From NCBI RefSeq assembly GCF_002443255.2, contig NW_019211458.1, forward strand, positions 39,689,897 through 39,753,896: a DNA stretch of 64,000 nucleotides, given 5' to 3'. The notes under the pieces were generated by a model. It saw only the letters and a list, made by a program, of their open reading frames with translations, was not told the DNA's origin and searched no databases. The position numbers were made by a program, and so were the translations under genes. The stretch is from Varroa destructor (taxonomy: Eukaryota; Arthropoda; Arachnida; Mesostigmata; Varroidae). This document shows, piece after piece, positions 13,001-28,000 of the stretch (positions are counted from its first letter, which is position 1; each line of letters opens with the position of its first letter).

Positions 13001-16000
13001 CTATATACAGTAGTATGCGCTCCCGAAAGATCGCAAGCGGAAATCTAAACGTATGCTGAGAATAGTATCAGGATAGTAAGATGACTACGATAGGAAAACT
13101 GCGTCTTTCCCGAGAGCCTTTACGGATCGCATAGGGCATGCTCTGAGCGATAGATATTGGACCACCTGCCACATTGCAGATAGTCATTCAGACAGACGAG
13201 CAGATAGTCGTTCTGTCAGATCGCTCTGGCAAGAGTTTGTATGTGATACTATGTACCCACGCATAAAGCTGTCAACTTCTATTTTGGTGCTTGTCTTTTT
13301 TTTGTTTGTCTTATAGGCTTCGTTATTCTAAGTAATCAGATGAATACCCGAGGCAGTCGTTACGCGTACAATCAGCCAGGCATTGACATGCCGGCAATGA
13401 TAATAGCAGCTATAATTCTAATTGTCACATGGGTTTCGGTAATCAGCACAGACAAGTCTTCATAGCGCCGACACGGCAACAGCTAACAGAAACGAAACTA
13501 TGGAAAAGTGTTTGTTGAGGTGTTTCGCTCGTATCATTAATTTGACCCCTTTACTTATACACTTTGGTGCCATACAGAAACAGTCTGTACGAACGCCTTT
13601 CTATTGCCGCAACACATCAACAGATCGGAAATGATGAGTGTCACCGTCGCTGTTGTATTACTCTGATTCCGTCAACGCCATATTCATATGTGAACGGTTC
13701 CTCTGATGGTCTCGTTCTGATCTCTTTTCAACCAGCGCTTCGATTAGTTATGGCCATCCTTCACCTCGTTCCATGCTGACTCTGTCTGTACGATTTAATT
13801 GGCAATTGCGCCTCCGCACTCGGTAACCAGCATCTGCCATCTGACCGAACAAATATGTGCTTAAAATCTGCTGATGATTGATAACCGACTAAAAACGGAT
13901 TGTAACAGCCCTGCTATAAATGTATGTGCGTACTTGCCACGTGTGAATCATATATATATATATAGGCGATGTGTGATGTGTGTGGCAAGTATGGGAGCAT
14001 CTGTTAAACCAGTGAATTCAAGCCGACCATTTAAGCCCTTGGGCACTTTGCACCCCCCGCCTTCTCTCTGGCTGTCGTAACACTATGTCGTGATGTGGGT
14101 GTTGCGTAACTACGAGACAACCATAGTGGTTACTGCCGGCTGCCATTGTCAAGGTTTAATAAAGTCCTTTGAGCAAATAAAATGGGGGGGGGTACTAATG
14201 TCGTTCTGACATGGCTCAGTCGTCATTCCGAATGTCACTCAACTGGTGACACAACAACGACGGCAGCATAACGTATCTCTAGAAAGAGGCAAAGCCGATT
14301 GGGATCAATAAAATTCAGATCCGGTAGAACAGCATTTCCAGATAAACGAAACAAGCCGTACCCGAAAAAAGGCCAATGTATAGCGAGCTGTAGGACTGCT
14401 TTTATCGAAATTTAATGATACAATATATAATAATACAATAGGCGACAGCAAAAGCAGAAACAATAATAGCGACAACAACAATAAACAACAACAATGAATT
14501 GAATCATTATTAAAACTAATCGAAAGTTTTTTTTTTTTCATTGTATAACATTGCCAGGAGTAGCATTTGTTTTTACTGGACGATGGTTGATGAACAGAGC
14601 CTTTGCTCGTCCTGGGAGTGAGACGATAGATGTAGATAATACTGTTAATTACAGTTAATTAGCTGATTGTTGAGTGCTTGTCTTGCCAATGATAAAATTA
14701 TAGAAGGACAAGTGAACAGGACAGAGGCGTTCGGTTCAACGTGTCGCCCACAGATGTGGATTCTTATGCAGCCAACTACGAATCAACTAACAGTCTCTAA
14801 AGACACGCAAGGGAAACTTAGAGAAGTTACAATTTGAGACACTCAAATGTGGTCGCTGTTAAACGTTCAATATGTAGTCGTATTCATTCATTGTTGTTTA
14901 TAGTAAACACCCCAATAATGCAAGTGAAACACATGATAAAAAAGTAGGCAGATAGACAAAAGTAGAGTCCTATTTTTTCTACAGATCGAACGTTACAGGA
15001 TGTGGATGAGTTGATTTCTAATGCAATTTTATCGAAGGCGGCGGAAAATCAAACAGGATCTGTTTTTCTTTTTAGACGAAATATTTCCGGACTCTATGGG
15101 GCGACACTTATTCACCGATCCTCATTGCGGTTTTCTATCGGCGAACGCCACTAGTTATTTTGCCCGAGATTCAGAACACCTACAACGCGTGAGTAATGCT
15201 TCAGCGCACAGACGCGGAAAACGACGGAAAGATGAGCGACTACTGATCGACGTCAACAATTATCTTGTCGTGACCTATTCATCACCTGTAAAAGAAACGG
15301 GACTTTAATGCTATGCCAGGTTTTGACTTCTACTGCTACGCCACCTCGTGTAACAGTAACGAATGTGTATTTAGCGCCGAGAGACCCTCGAAGAGCCAAA
15401 TTGAGTTGAGGAGTTGATTAATAGGGCGAAAGATTCAAATGTTTCGCGCCTGTAACATAGCGTCATCGTCGCGCGGCCTGGCTTGATTTGGCCAGCTTCA
15501 TTTCTTGTGTGTTCATCTGTCCATCCTTCCCTCGTTAATTCACTCGTGGAGTGCAACATTAGATGCGTGCCTGTCTGGCGGTCGTTCGCGTACATCGCCT
15601 GAGGCTGCGTCTGCCCGAAACACCACAACTGCACATACAAATACACAGTGACGCCGCTGCTGTTGCAAATATCATTGTTTTTTTGGGGGGACAGGGCCGA
15701 CGATGCTGATAATGATTGCAATGATGATTGTGGTTTTGATGGTGCTGATGCTGCCGGTGGCGCCATTGACGACATTGCTGAAGATGCAGACCCTGCCGCA
15801 ACAGACAACGAAGGTAATCAACGCATGATGATTTTGATAGACAGCAACATCACAAATTTCGAATAGGGGTGAAACTGGTCGAGTAGCGTAGAGTGGAATA
15901 AAAAAAAACTACAGCGGACTGTTGCTTCATTATTATTATGATTGCACATGTAGCAGCAGAAAGGATGCAAAAACCACGAAACAGAGGGGGTAAGCTGTGA

Positions 16001-19000
16001 GGCTACAAATAATGGCGATTATTTATACGGTGCTGGTAATGGTTCCCGGCTGAATACCCTTTGCCGAACGAAAAAGGAATTGCTAAAAAGTAAATGAAGA
16101 TTAACTTCAGGGGGTTTAGCCTACGCCCCTAACGAATGCAATGACGAGCAGTTGGTCTGAAAGAGCAAAGCAGATGAAAGACAGTATTTCGCTTGTTTTT
16201 TCTGGCAGCCGACATTAGCAGCGGCATAAGAGTGGACAAGCAGAGCCAGCAACCTCTGAACAGAGGACAGAAACACTCGGAACTCCCCACAAATAGAAGC
16301 AGTTGCCTAGAAGTACTTCGCTAATTAGATGACGGCTTGACAAAATCGAAGTTAAATGAGCGAGTATTATATAGCCGAAACGATTACAACCGTCGTCAGT
16401 GGAGGTGGATCTGAGTACGCTGAGCGAAGCAGTCGGATCGAAATTTCATCGCTATTTGATCATAAAACTTGGACACCTTATGTTACCCAAGAAGATATCA
16501 TTTCAGGAGAGAAAGGATGTCAATTAGACCTGGGAAAAGTATGAATTAGATCTGTCTTCAAAATCATTTGTAGTATTTTATAGGTGCGCAGTCCGAGTCG
16601 ACGAACTCGTGCGACGTTTTTGTTAGCGCGAAGAAGTAAATGCACAGGGCCAAGGGATGGCAAAAACAACAAGAAGTAGAAGTCTGATTAACCTATAGGT
16701 ATCAGGTCAACTTGTCCTATTGTTTCGATAAGACGTTTGTAGCCGATCAAAATAATTAACTACCGCTAGCTATCTTGGCATCAAGTTGGGATCGTCTTTC
16801 GACGAACGGGTTAACGGGGTGATGCAGAGGAATGGTTTCTCGTGTAGCATCTAGGAGGTACGGAAAATGAGAGCTAGGATATGATCACTCAGCTGAATAT
16901 AGAGATTTTTTTTGTTTGTAAGACCAGTTGCGCCACACAGCTTGCTATAATTGAAATCGAACGAAATGATAATATTCAGCGCCGAGGGTAACGAAATGGC
17001 CGGCAACCAAAGATCCGAGTCGTGAGCCGCTTAACTGATTCAAAAGATCAATCGGTAATTCGGGGGTTCAGAATCACAATGAGTGACAATGAGGATAGTC
17101 CCTGCAAGAAAAATTGCGCCGTCGTTTATCTTTACCGCAATATATAATTGACATTAACTGCCGCCACAGTATTCGCACATAAAATGGCCATGTTAGTACT
17201 ACAAGAATCCCGTAAATGGGCTAAAGCCCAATACATAAATTAGCGTATGTGGTTATTGTCATTGTTATACCGTTTATTTTTATGGACATAATTTTATGGG
17301 CTTGAGTGACAGTCTAGGTGGCCGTCGTCCACGACAAAGTGCAGTAACAAACAACACTTAATAGTTTAAATACGAATCTCCTATCGTTCTAACAGAAGTC
17401 TCGATTGGATCGGATTGTTGTATAATGAATGTTTGTCTCGCAAAGGCTTTCCGATCGGCGTGTCACGCAAAGATTAATGAAAACTGAGTGAGGTTTTGTT
17501 CTCCGCCATAGCCAACCATCTACAAGTTTTACCTGGTTAAGTTAGGGAGACGCTGGATTTGATCATAAATAGTGCGGATTTTTGCAACGATAATAATCCT
17601 ATAAGAGATACTATTGATGTTTGCGTATAATGATTGTGTGATATGTCGCACGTTCTTTTTGTTTGCAGCTCATCTACGCACGATCTGTCCAAGGAGACCT
17701 CAGGAGATTTTCCTGCGCGGAAAGCGCTCCGAAGATCCGCCACGGCCTCGGCAGCAGCTGTAACGGCGGCCATGGCTGCCGCCGCAACGGCTTCGCCTCC
17801 TGACCCTTCCAGGTAACACAAGAAACCGGTTTTTCACGGTTCTACATCTGCTGACCTCGATGGTAGCATTTGCTGTTTTTAGAGTGTCTCTATAGAACAC
17901 TGACAGTTAATATCTTTGCCAACCTACTTTCAATGAAGCTGAGACATGCAAGCCGTGGTCTTAATGGAAACTTCCATAAAATAACGGCACAGTTGAAAGA
18001 ACGCGTATTCAAATGCTGACTTTTTAGAGTTTTGTTTTTTATTTGGTCCAATAGATTCTATCTTCGAAGCGTCTGATGATCGGTGCATATTTATGCTGTA
18101 CCTGTAGCAAGGAGAACTACGTCAATTTATTATAAGAGCCGTAAGCTCACTCAAAATATTATTTTTATATATAAATAGACTTGAAAAACTTATCCTGCGA
18201 TGAACTCCTGTCTGCAAATTAATTTTTTATTTACTAGACCGAATAATCATTTCAGCCATGATAGTGCTGATTAATATACTAAGATTGTGTTTCCTTACGG
18301 AAAATCTGCGGCGCACTCAAAAAATTCACAGATTATCGACACCAAAAAGGTTTGGAAGTCAGAAGGGCGCATCGTAGATGCTATCCAATCTAACACACAT
18401 ATATATATATATATAAAGAACAATGCCGTCCTTGCGCGTTGGTCGTAAACCTTGGTCTCAAATTGTAGAATTTGTCAAATATACTTGGCCCAGTATTGGG
18501 ATAAGTAATGTATCTGCATCTTAAACGGCTTTTCCTCAGCGTAAAGGTTTTGTCAGCATCTTCCTTTCGCCTATGATTTACATTTGTTCGATTCAGTTTT
18601 TCTTCTATTACTTATTGCTATCGGATGTCCTGTGGTCAGACCCTCCTAGCGGTTATTTTTTTGTTACGCAGGAGCATGTGTCCCAAAGCTAATCCTATGG
18701 GTCCGCCCCCACTGCATGCGCACGATGCTCTTACGAAGCGGCTGGAGCGTCATGGCGAAATATAGACGAGACGAAACCCACCAGTCGGCCTTTCGTTGTC
18801 AGCTGATAGTGCCCGCCAATCCAGTAGCTTTACGCTCCGTTACAGTCGCCGCTAAGGTCGACTGCGCAAGATTAGGACAGACGCATCTAACGCTGACAAC
18901 GTTCAAAGTTGTCTTCTTCTTTATGGTGTGCGGCCCGAAGTAATTGGCATCGACTCGTACTCCGAATCGGAGCGGCCAGTAGTCGGCCACTTGAGAGAAT

Positions 19001-22000
19001 AGACCGATGGACTCGCTTATCCACACGCGCTACCCGTGTCTGCCCTATTTATTATACTATATAAGACGACCACAAGCTGCGTGACAGCAACAAAGACGAC
19101 CAAAAATCAAATCATTGACATTTGCTATCAAAACAAAAAAGGGAAGGGAAATAGATTCAGAGATAAAAGCCAGAAGAACCTAGTTGTATAAAAACCGTAA
19201 ATACAAGTGGGCGCGAGCAAAGGAAAGAGGACGGTGAAAGAAAAAGTTACAAGAAATTATTTAAAGACAGTTACGACGTTTACGATGGATTTGTCAAAAC
19301 GATGCCACTTCGATGATGCCAGTCGCCTTTGCAACCACGATTCTAGCTTCCTTTGAAACAAACAAACCGAGAACGATGGTTGCTAGAATAAGACGAATTC
19401 ATGTTTCCGAAGTGACTGTCGAAGAAGATCTGAATTCAGCCGTGACAGCTGAACGGTGTCTAACCTGACAAGCAGTTTAGAAATAGGAAGGACACCTGAA
19501 CGAAACGCACAATAGTACACCATCTTTGCCGCTAGCGTCACAATCATCAAAGCTCATCCTGATTTCCACGATCCTGCGTCGACTGATAGCCGACAGCGAA
19601 TCATAGACTCGGTGGCGGCTCGTGTTGCCAACGCTACGGATGCGCGAATTCATCCAACTGCTTGTCCAGCTTATCGTCTTTCATTTTTCGCTTGAGTTTC
19701 TTCTTTTTCATTCGATGCGGCTTCTCTCGATCTCGATTTTCTTCCTTTTCGACTTTATTCTATTCTGTTATCTCTTTCATTATCTAGAAGGTTGCACGTA
19801 GCTGTATTATTTGAGCTTGCCGGGTCGACAAGGGCAAAGTATACAAAAGGACGACCGCGAAGGGAGTAACCGTTGCAACGGTCACAGAGCTGAGCCAAAT
19901 GGGCTAGCAGAACCTAATACAGCCGCACCGCACGGTACACGCTCATCTCGAAGAGAGCTTGTAAGTGTGTGATACGAAGCAACATACGTATTTTCGTATT
20001 GGTATGCTTTTTTTTTTTTAGCATCTTTTTCTTTGCTAATCAGTTACGAAATATGTTTTCGGCGAGCTGATGACAACGAAAATCGAAGACAAGGCCGATC
20101 GAATAGCAGTGGGTTCATTATACGAGCCAAAGGAAAAGGCACAAAAAAAGGATCTGCGTAGGGTAAATCAGGAGTGGGAGGAGGCAAAGCGACGTTAGCT
20201 TTGGCGGAAATCAGCAACAGACGCGACAGCGACAGCAACGGCGATCCCCTCTGCTAGGACAACAACAGAGCAGCTGAGCGAACTGATCGGGGGCGACCGT
20301 AATCCGTCAAACCGAGTGATCGCTAGGGATTATTGACGTGGTGGTATCATGGCAGTTTTTTGGCTACAGTAATTAAATAATCGTGATTAATTGCTCCTAA
20401 TATCATATTAGAAGCATAGGCAAAAGGTGAGAGAACGTTCTAGGTAAAAAAGATTTCTGTCTATTGATTCAGCCGTTGTCATTATTAACTAGTTGGACCC
20501 TTGCTCTCATTCCCGTAGGGTTTAGTCATATCAGATCCATTGCTACACTCGAAATTCCTCTATATATTTTACAAGACTCTTCCATAGAAAGATGTGTGTG
20601 ATTATAAATTTAATATTCAGATATGTACATGTGTAGAGGGTTGCATAGTTCAGTGTAGTGGCACGGTGACTCGTATGATTTAGACTCTAGCTCAAGAAGG
20701 CCATGAACTGCGGCCTTAGACCCACCCGTGTCAGAACACAGATATTCATTCAGATTGAGGTCTGCCGTTGGGGTGCTGGTGGCAGTTAGTTCTGGACACG
20801 CGCGAAGCAGGTGTCGTCACAAATGAGGCTCAAGAAATCAATAGCGAAGTACAGCAAACAGAAAATAAATAAAGCCGACAGGTTTTTTGTGAGGGCTGAA
20901 CCCGTTCAGCCCCGATACCCTTGGAATGGTTGATAAAGCTGGCGGCACGACGAAAGCCAACAGCTGAAATGAAAAATTCAAGCGATATAACTGAGCATTA
21001 ACTGAAAATCAAAAAATGAGTTTGGCGCCTCGCCCCTTTTGTGCTAAAGATGCTAGAGTCCATTATCTTTGACAACCGAAACCTTCCGCAGCTCGAGACC
21101 ACAGGTCCGAATGGCCTTAAGGCTCTTGTCAATGCACTCCCACTATAGATGTATACGGGTTACGAAATAAATCTAGATGTCTGTTATAGATAAATACCTC
21201 TAAATCTCCGCACCTTCTCACTTTATTTCAAATATAAATAACTGATCTTATTCGCATAAACTGGACCTGAATACAGATCTATATTCATTAACACCTGAAG
21301 AGATCTGCTTGAAATTAGAATACGAAGGCTTATTGAAAGCCACCAACTGCTAAAGGAGACGCGTACATTGTAACCCCATGCAAACCCGCTACTCCGTTAA
21401 GAGAGCTTAACGTGATAAGTGCTCTAAATCGATATTTCGGGCTGCGGTTTAGTTCGTTGTAATACTGTAATAAAGTAATAATGATTAAAAACGATACGGT
21501 ATTTACAAAAACTAATCAGTATAATTTCCCAGTAGTCGTGGCGCGGTAGAAGAGACGCCACGCCCGTCAGATACTGAATTTCCAAATCAAAATCAGTACA
21601 TTAATTATAGTCGATTGAACTCTTCGTTTCATCAGGATGTAAATCATGACAACAGCTACGCGTGACATACTTGAAATTGGTTTCACCCATCTGATGTGAG
21701 GGCATTGGCGTTGGAAGATGTTAACTCCCAATGGCAAATAACTACAATTATAGACCCCAGTAACTCGTTACTTATATCCTTTGTCTTTTTATCGCGAATA
21801 CTTTTTTTTCGTCTCGCCTCTTTCTATCCGTGTAGGCAATAAGTTTATCGGTCGACCGACTATGTATATAATTGTAATAAAAAAAATAAGCTGTTTTGAT
21901 AAATGCACGTTTACATTCGTATAACTCACAGTGAATAGCTATGAAGCGTCTGCTCCTGGCAGTGAACGACACAGCAAAGGTGGTGGTGGTGGTGGTGGTC

Positions 22001-25000
22001 TGTCCTATTTTGGTGGCACCGGCGGAATGGCTGGCCACACGGCCGAAAACGTGAAAGAGCTCCCTAAACGCTTGGCTGATCTGAGGTCACCCCCATGGAG
22101 GTTTGAAGGGTATGAAGGCACGAGAATGTTCATCAGACTAGGTCGTGGGGCTAGCTTGTGACCTAGGTTTGGTTCGATTTCGAGGTCAGTGCACGGGAGA
22201 CGCTTCAAGATAAAACTTGTGAACGCTTTTCTCTAGAGGAGATTGGCTTATTTGAATCATTTCCTTGAAGCTGGCAAGGTACTTAATGAGCTCGTGAGTA
22301 TAAACGGTCTCTGACGGAGGTGCTGCGTGTGAAATTACAGATCAGAGTGTTCTTGGGACGTATTCGGAAAACCGTGAGATTAGCACTTCCTGGAAGTGTT
22401 CTTACCGCGCTGTAGGTAGGCTCCTATGCCTGAGTTCATCTGAGTGGTGCAAAACATACTAGAGGGGTCTAGTTCTTGCTGGCCGGAAGGTCCTGAGTGA
22501 ATTGTGCTCGCTCTGCATTATGTGGGTATCGTTCAGCTCGACCACAGGAGTGCAACTTGAACCGTTGGTCAGCATACCAGCTCGATCATCAGAGTCCACC
22601 ACTAGATCTTTACAATGATGCCAACCTTCTGGTAAGCTACCGGTAGGCATCCGTGATAACTTAGTAAACAGCGTATTAGCCTGCTAATCCTAGGGACACG
22701 TTGTGGCCTAGCTTCGAGCCCGGGCATAGACAGACTTCGCTTCGTGCTGGGAGCCAGTCGTCTGATGGAATGCCTGACGGCGATACCGGACGTAAAACTC
22801 GAAACATTGAGTCATAACTAATCACTATATCACGAGAAGGGTAAAAAGATGAATAGATTCTTAATCGAGCAAGACGCACTGTACCGTCGCGTTTCAAAAA
22901 GTTGGAACGCGTATTTACGTGAACATCCGAAGCCTTGGTGTGTCTCACCAGAGTTATGCCAGGGCACAGAAGATTATTTGGCACCTGACGGCATGCCATT
23001 TTCTGCACAGAGGGATTCGGGCTAGGGCGCAGGCTTACAAGCACGGCTGCAACGTGTGCCAGCTTGAGGAAGACGACCGCAGAAGTACGTCTCCTTGTAC
23101 TCCGTTGACAATGAGTTTAGTAAATTGGCAGTGGGAGAAGGAGAGCGGAACCAACTTTACTAGGCAGAGCGAGCAACCCCATCACTACAAGCACCCCACG
23201 ACAAGGATGCACACCAGAGTAACGGCCGATTTTGTTGCACTGACCTGATACTGCAGACTCATAAAAGGCAGGCCTTCCACTGCCTCAAAGGCCGCTGCTG
23301 ATGCCATTAGCAGTCGGCTTCGGAGATAGTGGAATCCCAACCAACATGCGCCGCTAGGGATCGTGAAACGATCCACACAGCGGAATATGAAATTAAGCGT
23401 CCTGGGTACTAGAAGATCGTAACTACAGGACGAAAGTATACCACTGTGTATTATAATAAAAACATATGAATAAACACACGCCTACGTCTAAAGCAGAATA
23501 TCAGAGCTGCTTCCCTTTTAATAAAAACTTCTCCTGAAGTTGTTGCAATAATGGAAATGATTAAAGTGTCCGTTATCAAAGGCTATATGTTATATAAAAG
23601 CCAGGAAGCGGCGTCAGTTTCATTCGTATTTTTATTTAGGCAAAAATGATTGCAATCACTTATCTATGACGCGCCCTCTAACTTAGCAAATTTTAATAAT
23701 GTAGCTCATTTTTCATACAAGTCACAACCAATATCGGATGTAATCGCAGTTTAACTTACCTGGCGTATTGAAATATGTCGACTTTTATAGGCGGACATGC
23801 AGCAAACAAGGGTTAGTGAGCAGATAAGGCAGAAAAACTAAACAAACATAATCAGCAAGTACGCTAGCTGGAATTTTCCGTATTCCAACTAACATGGACA
23901 CTAAGTGTGAATGACTGTAGTTTGTAAGAAGACGCCGAAATAAATCCGTTTGACGGGTTCTATTGTGTGCCCCATTATTCTAGATAATTGTCTTCATTCG
24001 TGTGGGTTCTACGCACCGCAGTCAATGTACTAAATGCAGCGTTTTTAAGATACCACAAAGTACTGTGTAGAACTGTTTCCTATTTAGAATACTGGTCTCT
24101 ATAAAAAACTCCGAGTCTAGCTGAGCCTTGTAAATTTTGCCTAAATAGGTTCATAGTCTTACGCCTAACTGTCTCGGCTCGTAGAGCGCCATTTCCTTCT
24201 GAGGAGTCTTCCGTAATGTTAACGTTTTTCTTTTTTGTTCAAGACAAACATTTGACGCGTATTACTAAACAATTACAGTTCCGCTGGACAACAGTTTGTC
24301 GACTTATCCGAAGAATGCATCTTTTAAACCTGAAAGAAACCCTAGCGTTCGGTTCCGCTAAACCTAACTCTGCGCTTATTGCCCCGTGGGCTGGCTTCTG
24401 TCTGGCAGCTCGTGGCTTTTTTTTCTACTTACCGTTATCGTTATTTAATGGCGCCGCCGCCGCCGCCTCCTCTTAACAATATCGGTAAAGCTAGACACGA
24501 TATCATACTAGTCATGTACCGATGATACTCGATCTACGCTCACCGGCTGTATAGCGTTGTCCATTACATAGAAAACACTATTAATTTCAAGTAAGTTGCA
24601 GAAGCACCTTACCGTGGTTACTGTTTAGCCAATGCTTAGCAACTTAAAACACATCGTCGATGCAAACTAGATTGAATAGTGCAAAGATGCTAACCAGTAG
24701 TCTACTTGACTTCAAAATGTTCCTTTTTAGCTAGCCAGATCCGCCATATTACATTTTTCAACATTTACTGCAAGTACGAAAACATACATTACTAGCCACG
24801 ATCATATCTCGTACAGCTGTTCATCCGGATACACGTTCATGGCGGTTGGCAGTAAACTCCTGTTTTGTCTTTTCTTATCTCAATAATTGCGTTATGTGTA
24901 CCTCGGTGTATTATCTGTCCGTGTGTTTCGTGTATATCAACTGACTGTCTTCTGATGGGATAATAAAAACAAAAAAGACGATGACAAAAACGAGAAGAAA

Positions 25001-28000
25001 CATTATAGGCATGATAAACAAATAAAAAAATATACCAAATTCTACAGAACACACCGTCCGTGTAATCGGTATCGTTGTATTACCCCCTGAATGTTGTTCT
25101 AGCGTCCCCTTTGTGGCAGTTGCCGATTTATCGACGGCGGCGGCGGCGGCGGCGGCGGCGGCAAGAAGTCCGCGGCGTTCGTCGTCTACGATGTGAAGTC
25201 GCCAAAATCGGTAACTGGCAATCACCAATCGACAAGCAGCGCTAGCAAATCACGTCCGCTAGAGTGAACGAGTGAGCGTATCCGCGTCGCCGATGCCATA
25301 GTTAGGGCAAGCTGATTTGCAAATCAATCCATGGTACCTGGCCGCCGTGACACCAACAACAACAAACACTGACCGCGCGCGCGCGCAGAAACACATGGAT
25401 GATAACAGTAACAACAACAACAACAACGCAATGACAAGTATAGTCTACATCCATAGGGAAAATGTGTAGCGATAGTGTCATTTAGCAGCTTTTTTTGACC
25501 GGGAGCTGCTTTTCTCTCCCCACCGGCTCCCTTTGTCTGACCTTCATCTCGCCACAGATTCCCCGCGCCGTATTTCCGGGCTGCGTTGTTTGCCTCCCTG
25601 AACTGTTCGATTCAGCGTTCGCCATCTTCGTTTGTCCCTGGTTCTGTCGACAAATTATATCGTTCGGATAGTCTTATAAGAGACCATGCCGCCTTTATTG
25701 TTTCGTCTGCAGAACTTAGGTTTCAGCCATCCAGACGTAGGCCTTCCGGTATATCTACTCGTGAAAGTACAAAGGCAGTTGTAGACAAGAGCTTCTGGTA
25801 ACCAAGTGTTTGAAAAGATTTCAAGAAGAAATGCACCACTGAAGAGCGCAGAGATGACCTGCTACAGGGATGCAGCCTCACTGCTATAACCTTACGCACT
25901 TGAGTCAATAGTGATTGACACTGACGAACTATACTATGTCACACCATTTAAATTGTCGGCAGCTTTGTCACAGCTGATAGCCAGATATCCGGCGCCGTAT
26001 TTAGGACTCGCTGTTCTGACTGGGCTGTATGTGGCGCACTCTACATGACATTGAACTGGGTTCTGTCTGGCAAGTCACACCGATCCAAACAAATAGCCGT
26101 TCAAATCAATTGTTAATTCCTTCCGATAATAAATTTATTATTTTCAGGAGCTTACCATTTAACGAGGTGGTACAAATGAAGACGTAGATCGTCCGGCTTA
26201 AAACCGCCGGCTTCCACTAGTGCTTTGCAACTGAACCGTGAATTAGTCCTAGTATTCAATTTTAACTGGAAACAACTCTGTTAGATTCATATATTTTTAC
26301 TAATATTTTGTTTTTTCGGTACTTTTGGCCGCTGTTTGACCATAGCTGCCTCTAGCTAGTCTGATGGCTCTCATCATGCTTTATCAGATTGCAGTATCAA
26401 TGAATCAAGTTGTGTTTGAGAAAAGGTTATACTATAGTGATGTTTGTAAAGTTTCTCCAATTGAAGAAAAACAACTAAAGGTCTCTCGAGTCGTTAGAAA
26501 TATTCGAGGATTTTACAATTCCCTGATACGTTACGGCGCAGCATGTCAATGGTGGCTATAATGGACGCCGTATGGTAATTATGCACTTCAAGAACAGTGG
26601 TACCCGAATGCCGAGCGTAAGCATTAAAAAACCTCCCATTAAGAAAAAAATATTAACCCTATATACCTATTCTACTAGAACTCAGGGGGTTCTTATAGAT
26701 ATAGTTAGAAATGGTGCCATTTGGGAAGCGGAAGCATTTGAATAAAATCGAATTGCCGCTGACCTAATGCGCCTTCGGTTCCCCGTCGAAGGGACATCAG
26801 GAGGTTAGGTCAGAAAGAGAAAGTTAGGTCGTCGAAGATGCTACACCAACCAAACAGTCATTGTTAAATTTGACTTAGCCTTTTGCTGTGCGTAGTTTTT
26901 ATGCCTGCCTCTGGATATTTACACTCGCCAGCCCCTTGGGCCAAGGATTTCTCTAAAAGGATCATCCGCATATCTCGCTACTTGGTACGCGGTGCATACA
27001 CTTTCAGGGCATCTGCAAGGGACGCTCATAGTCTATTGGATCGTCTTTGGAGATGAGACTAAAGAAAGCTTTTGGCAACTAATTATTATTATCATCCTTA
27101 ATCTTCTAGCCTGATACGAATGGTTTTTCACGTCTAATTAGCGTGCTGCCAATGAGCGATCTGCGTGTTCTGCATTTTGTGAGCGAATCTTTGTTGACTT
27201 GTATCATTGTAGCATATTATCAACCATTTATAGAGTAATTTCTGCCATACTCTTAAGCATACGTGACAAAAATAGATACGATTCTCTCTCTCCACTTCGT
27301 TTACAATTAGTCAGAATAGTTTTTGGCCATTTACACAGTCTACTAATGCTGCCGTCATCGATGACCCCATTGTCGTCCTCTTGGATTGGACCCATAGTTT
27401 GATTAGCTTCATTGTGACCAATCAGTTTGAGATTTTATTTACGCGCAAGATCAGCGACGTCCACGTAGCATAGGTACGTCAATCGTTACGGGGGTAGCGA
27501 TAATGACGGCCGCGACGGAAGCATCTGCAACAAGAAGAGACGTCCAGAACGCACAATCAACGACCCGATCCTGTTACACGATCATTATGTCATAGTGGAT
27601 CCGTACGGCTATGTCCCCCCGAGGCCTCCTCAATCTGGTAGGATCGGCCTTGCAACAAGCCAACATCAGCGTTTGCGCCGCTTACGTGATCGCGTCGATT
27701 TGTAATTGGTAAGTGATTCCTGCGCTGGCGTCAGTGATATCCAGCGTTCGTCAAAACTTAGGGAGCCAACGTGGCTACAGCAGCTGCTGCCACTACTGCG
27801 TCTGTGCGTCTGCCACCTGTGTTAATCTAGGTGTTTTTTTTTTCTTTAATTTGTAAACGGCATGAAACAACGCTGGCGAATCTATTTGTGAGAACGTGTG
27901 GCAATGCATTGCTTTGCTGTGGAGAAGAACGTTTCTGTCTATCTGTTTGCGTGTGTGTGTGTATAAGGAAAGGGCCATGTTTGAACTGGTCGTTGTATCC

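Larger units (their letters stand above)
4026..17668 (+). other. KCTD intron 1 (about 13.6 kb)
   Basis: It starts with GTAACT after 4025 and ends with a pyrimidine-rich TTTTTGTTTGCAG before 17669. No nested gene is supported. It holds an AT microsatellite at about 4740-4759, a SINE-like repeat near 9795-9930 and a second tRNA-B-box-like sequence near 11183-11194. A small tandem duplication near 13177-13210 repeats GCAGATAGTC. Isolated open frames of up to 145 codons on either strand show no family motif and are expected by chance at this length. Confidence 0.6.

Noticed and set aside
15371..15808. Minus-strand open frame of 145 codons, Ser/Ala-rich at its start
   Set aside because: It arises from a low-complexity GAT/TGC-rich patch that is open in several frames; no motif or splice context.
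20893..20912. Rho-independent-style terminator shape (palindrome next to a T-run)
   Set aside because: The T-run precedes the hairpin and the genome is eukaryotic; a repeat relic is more sensible.
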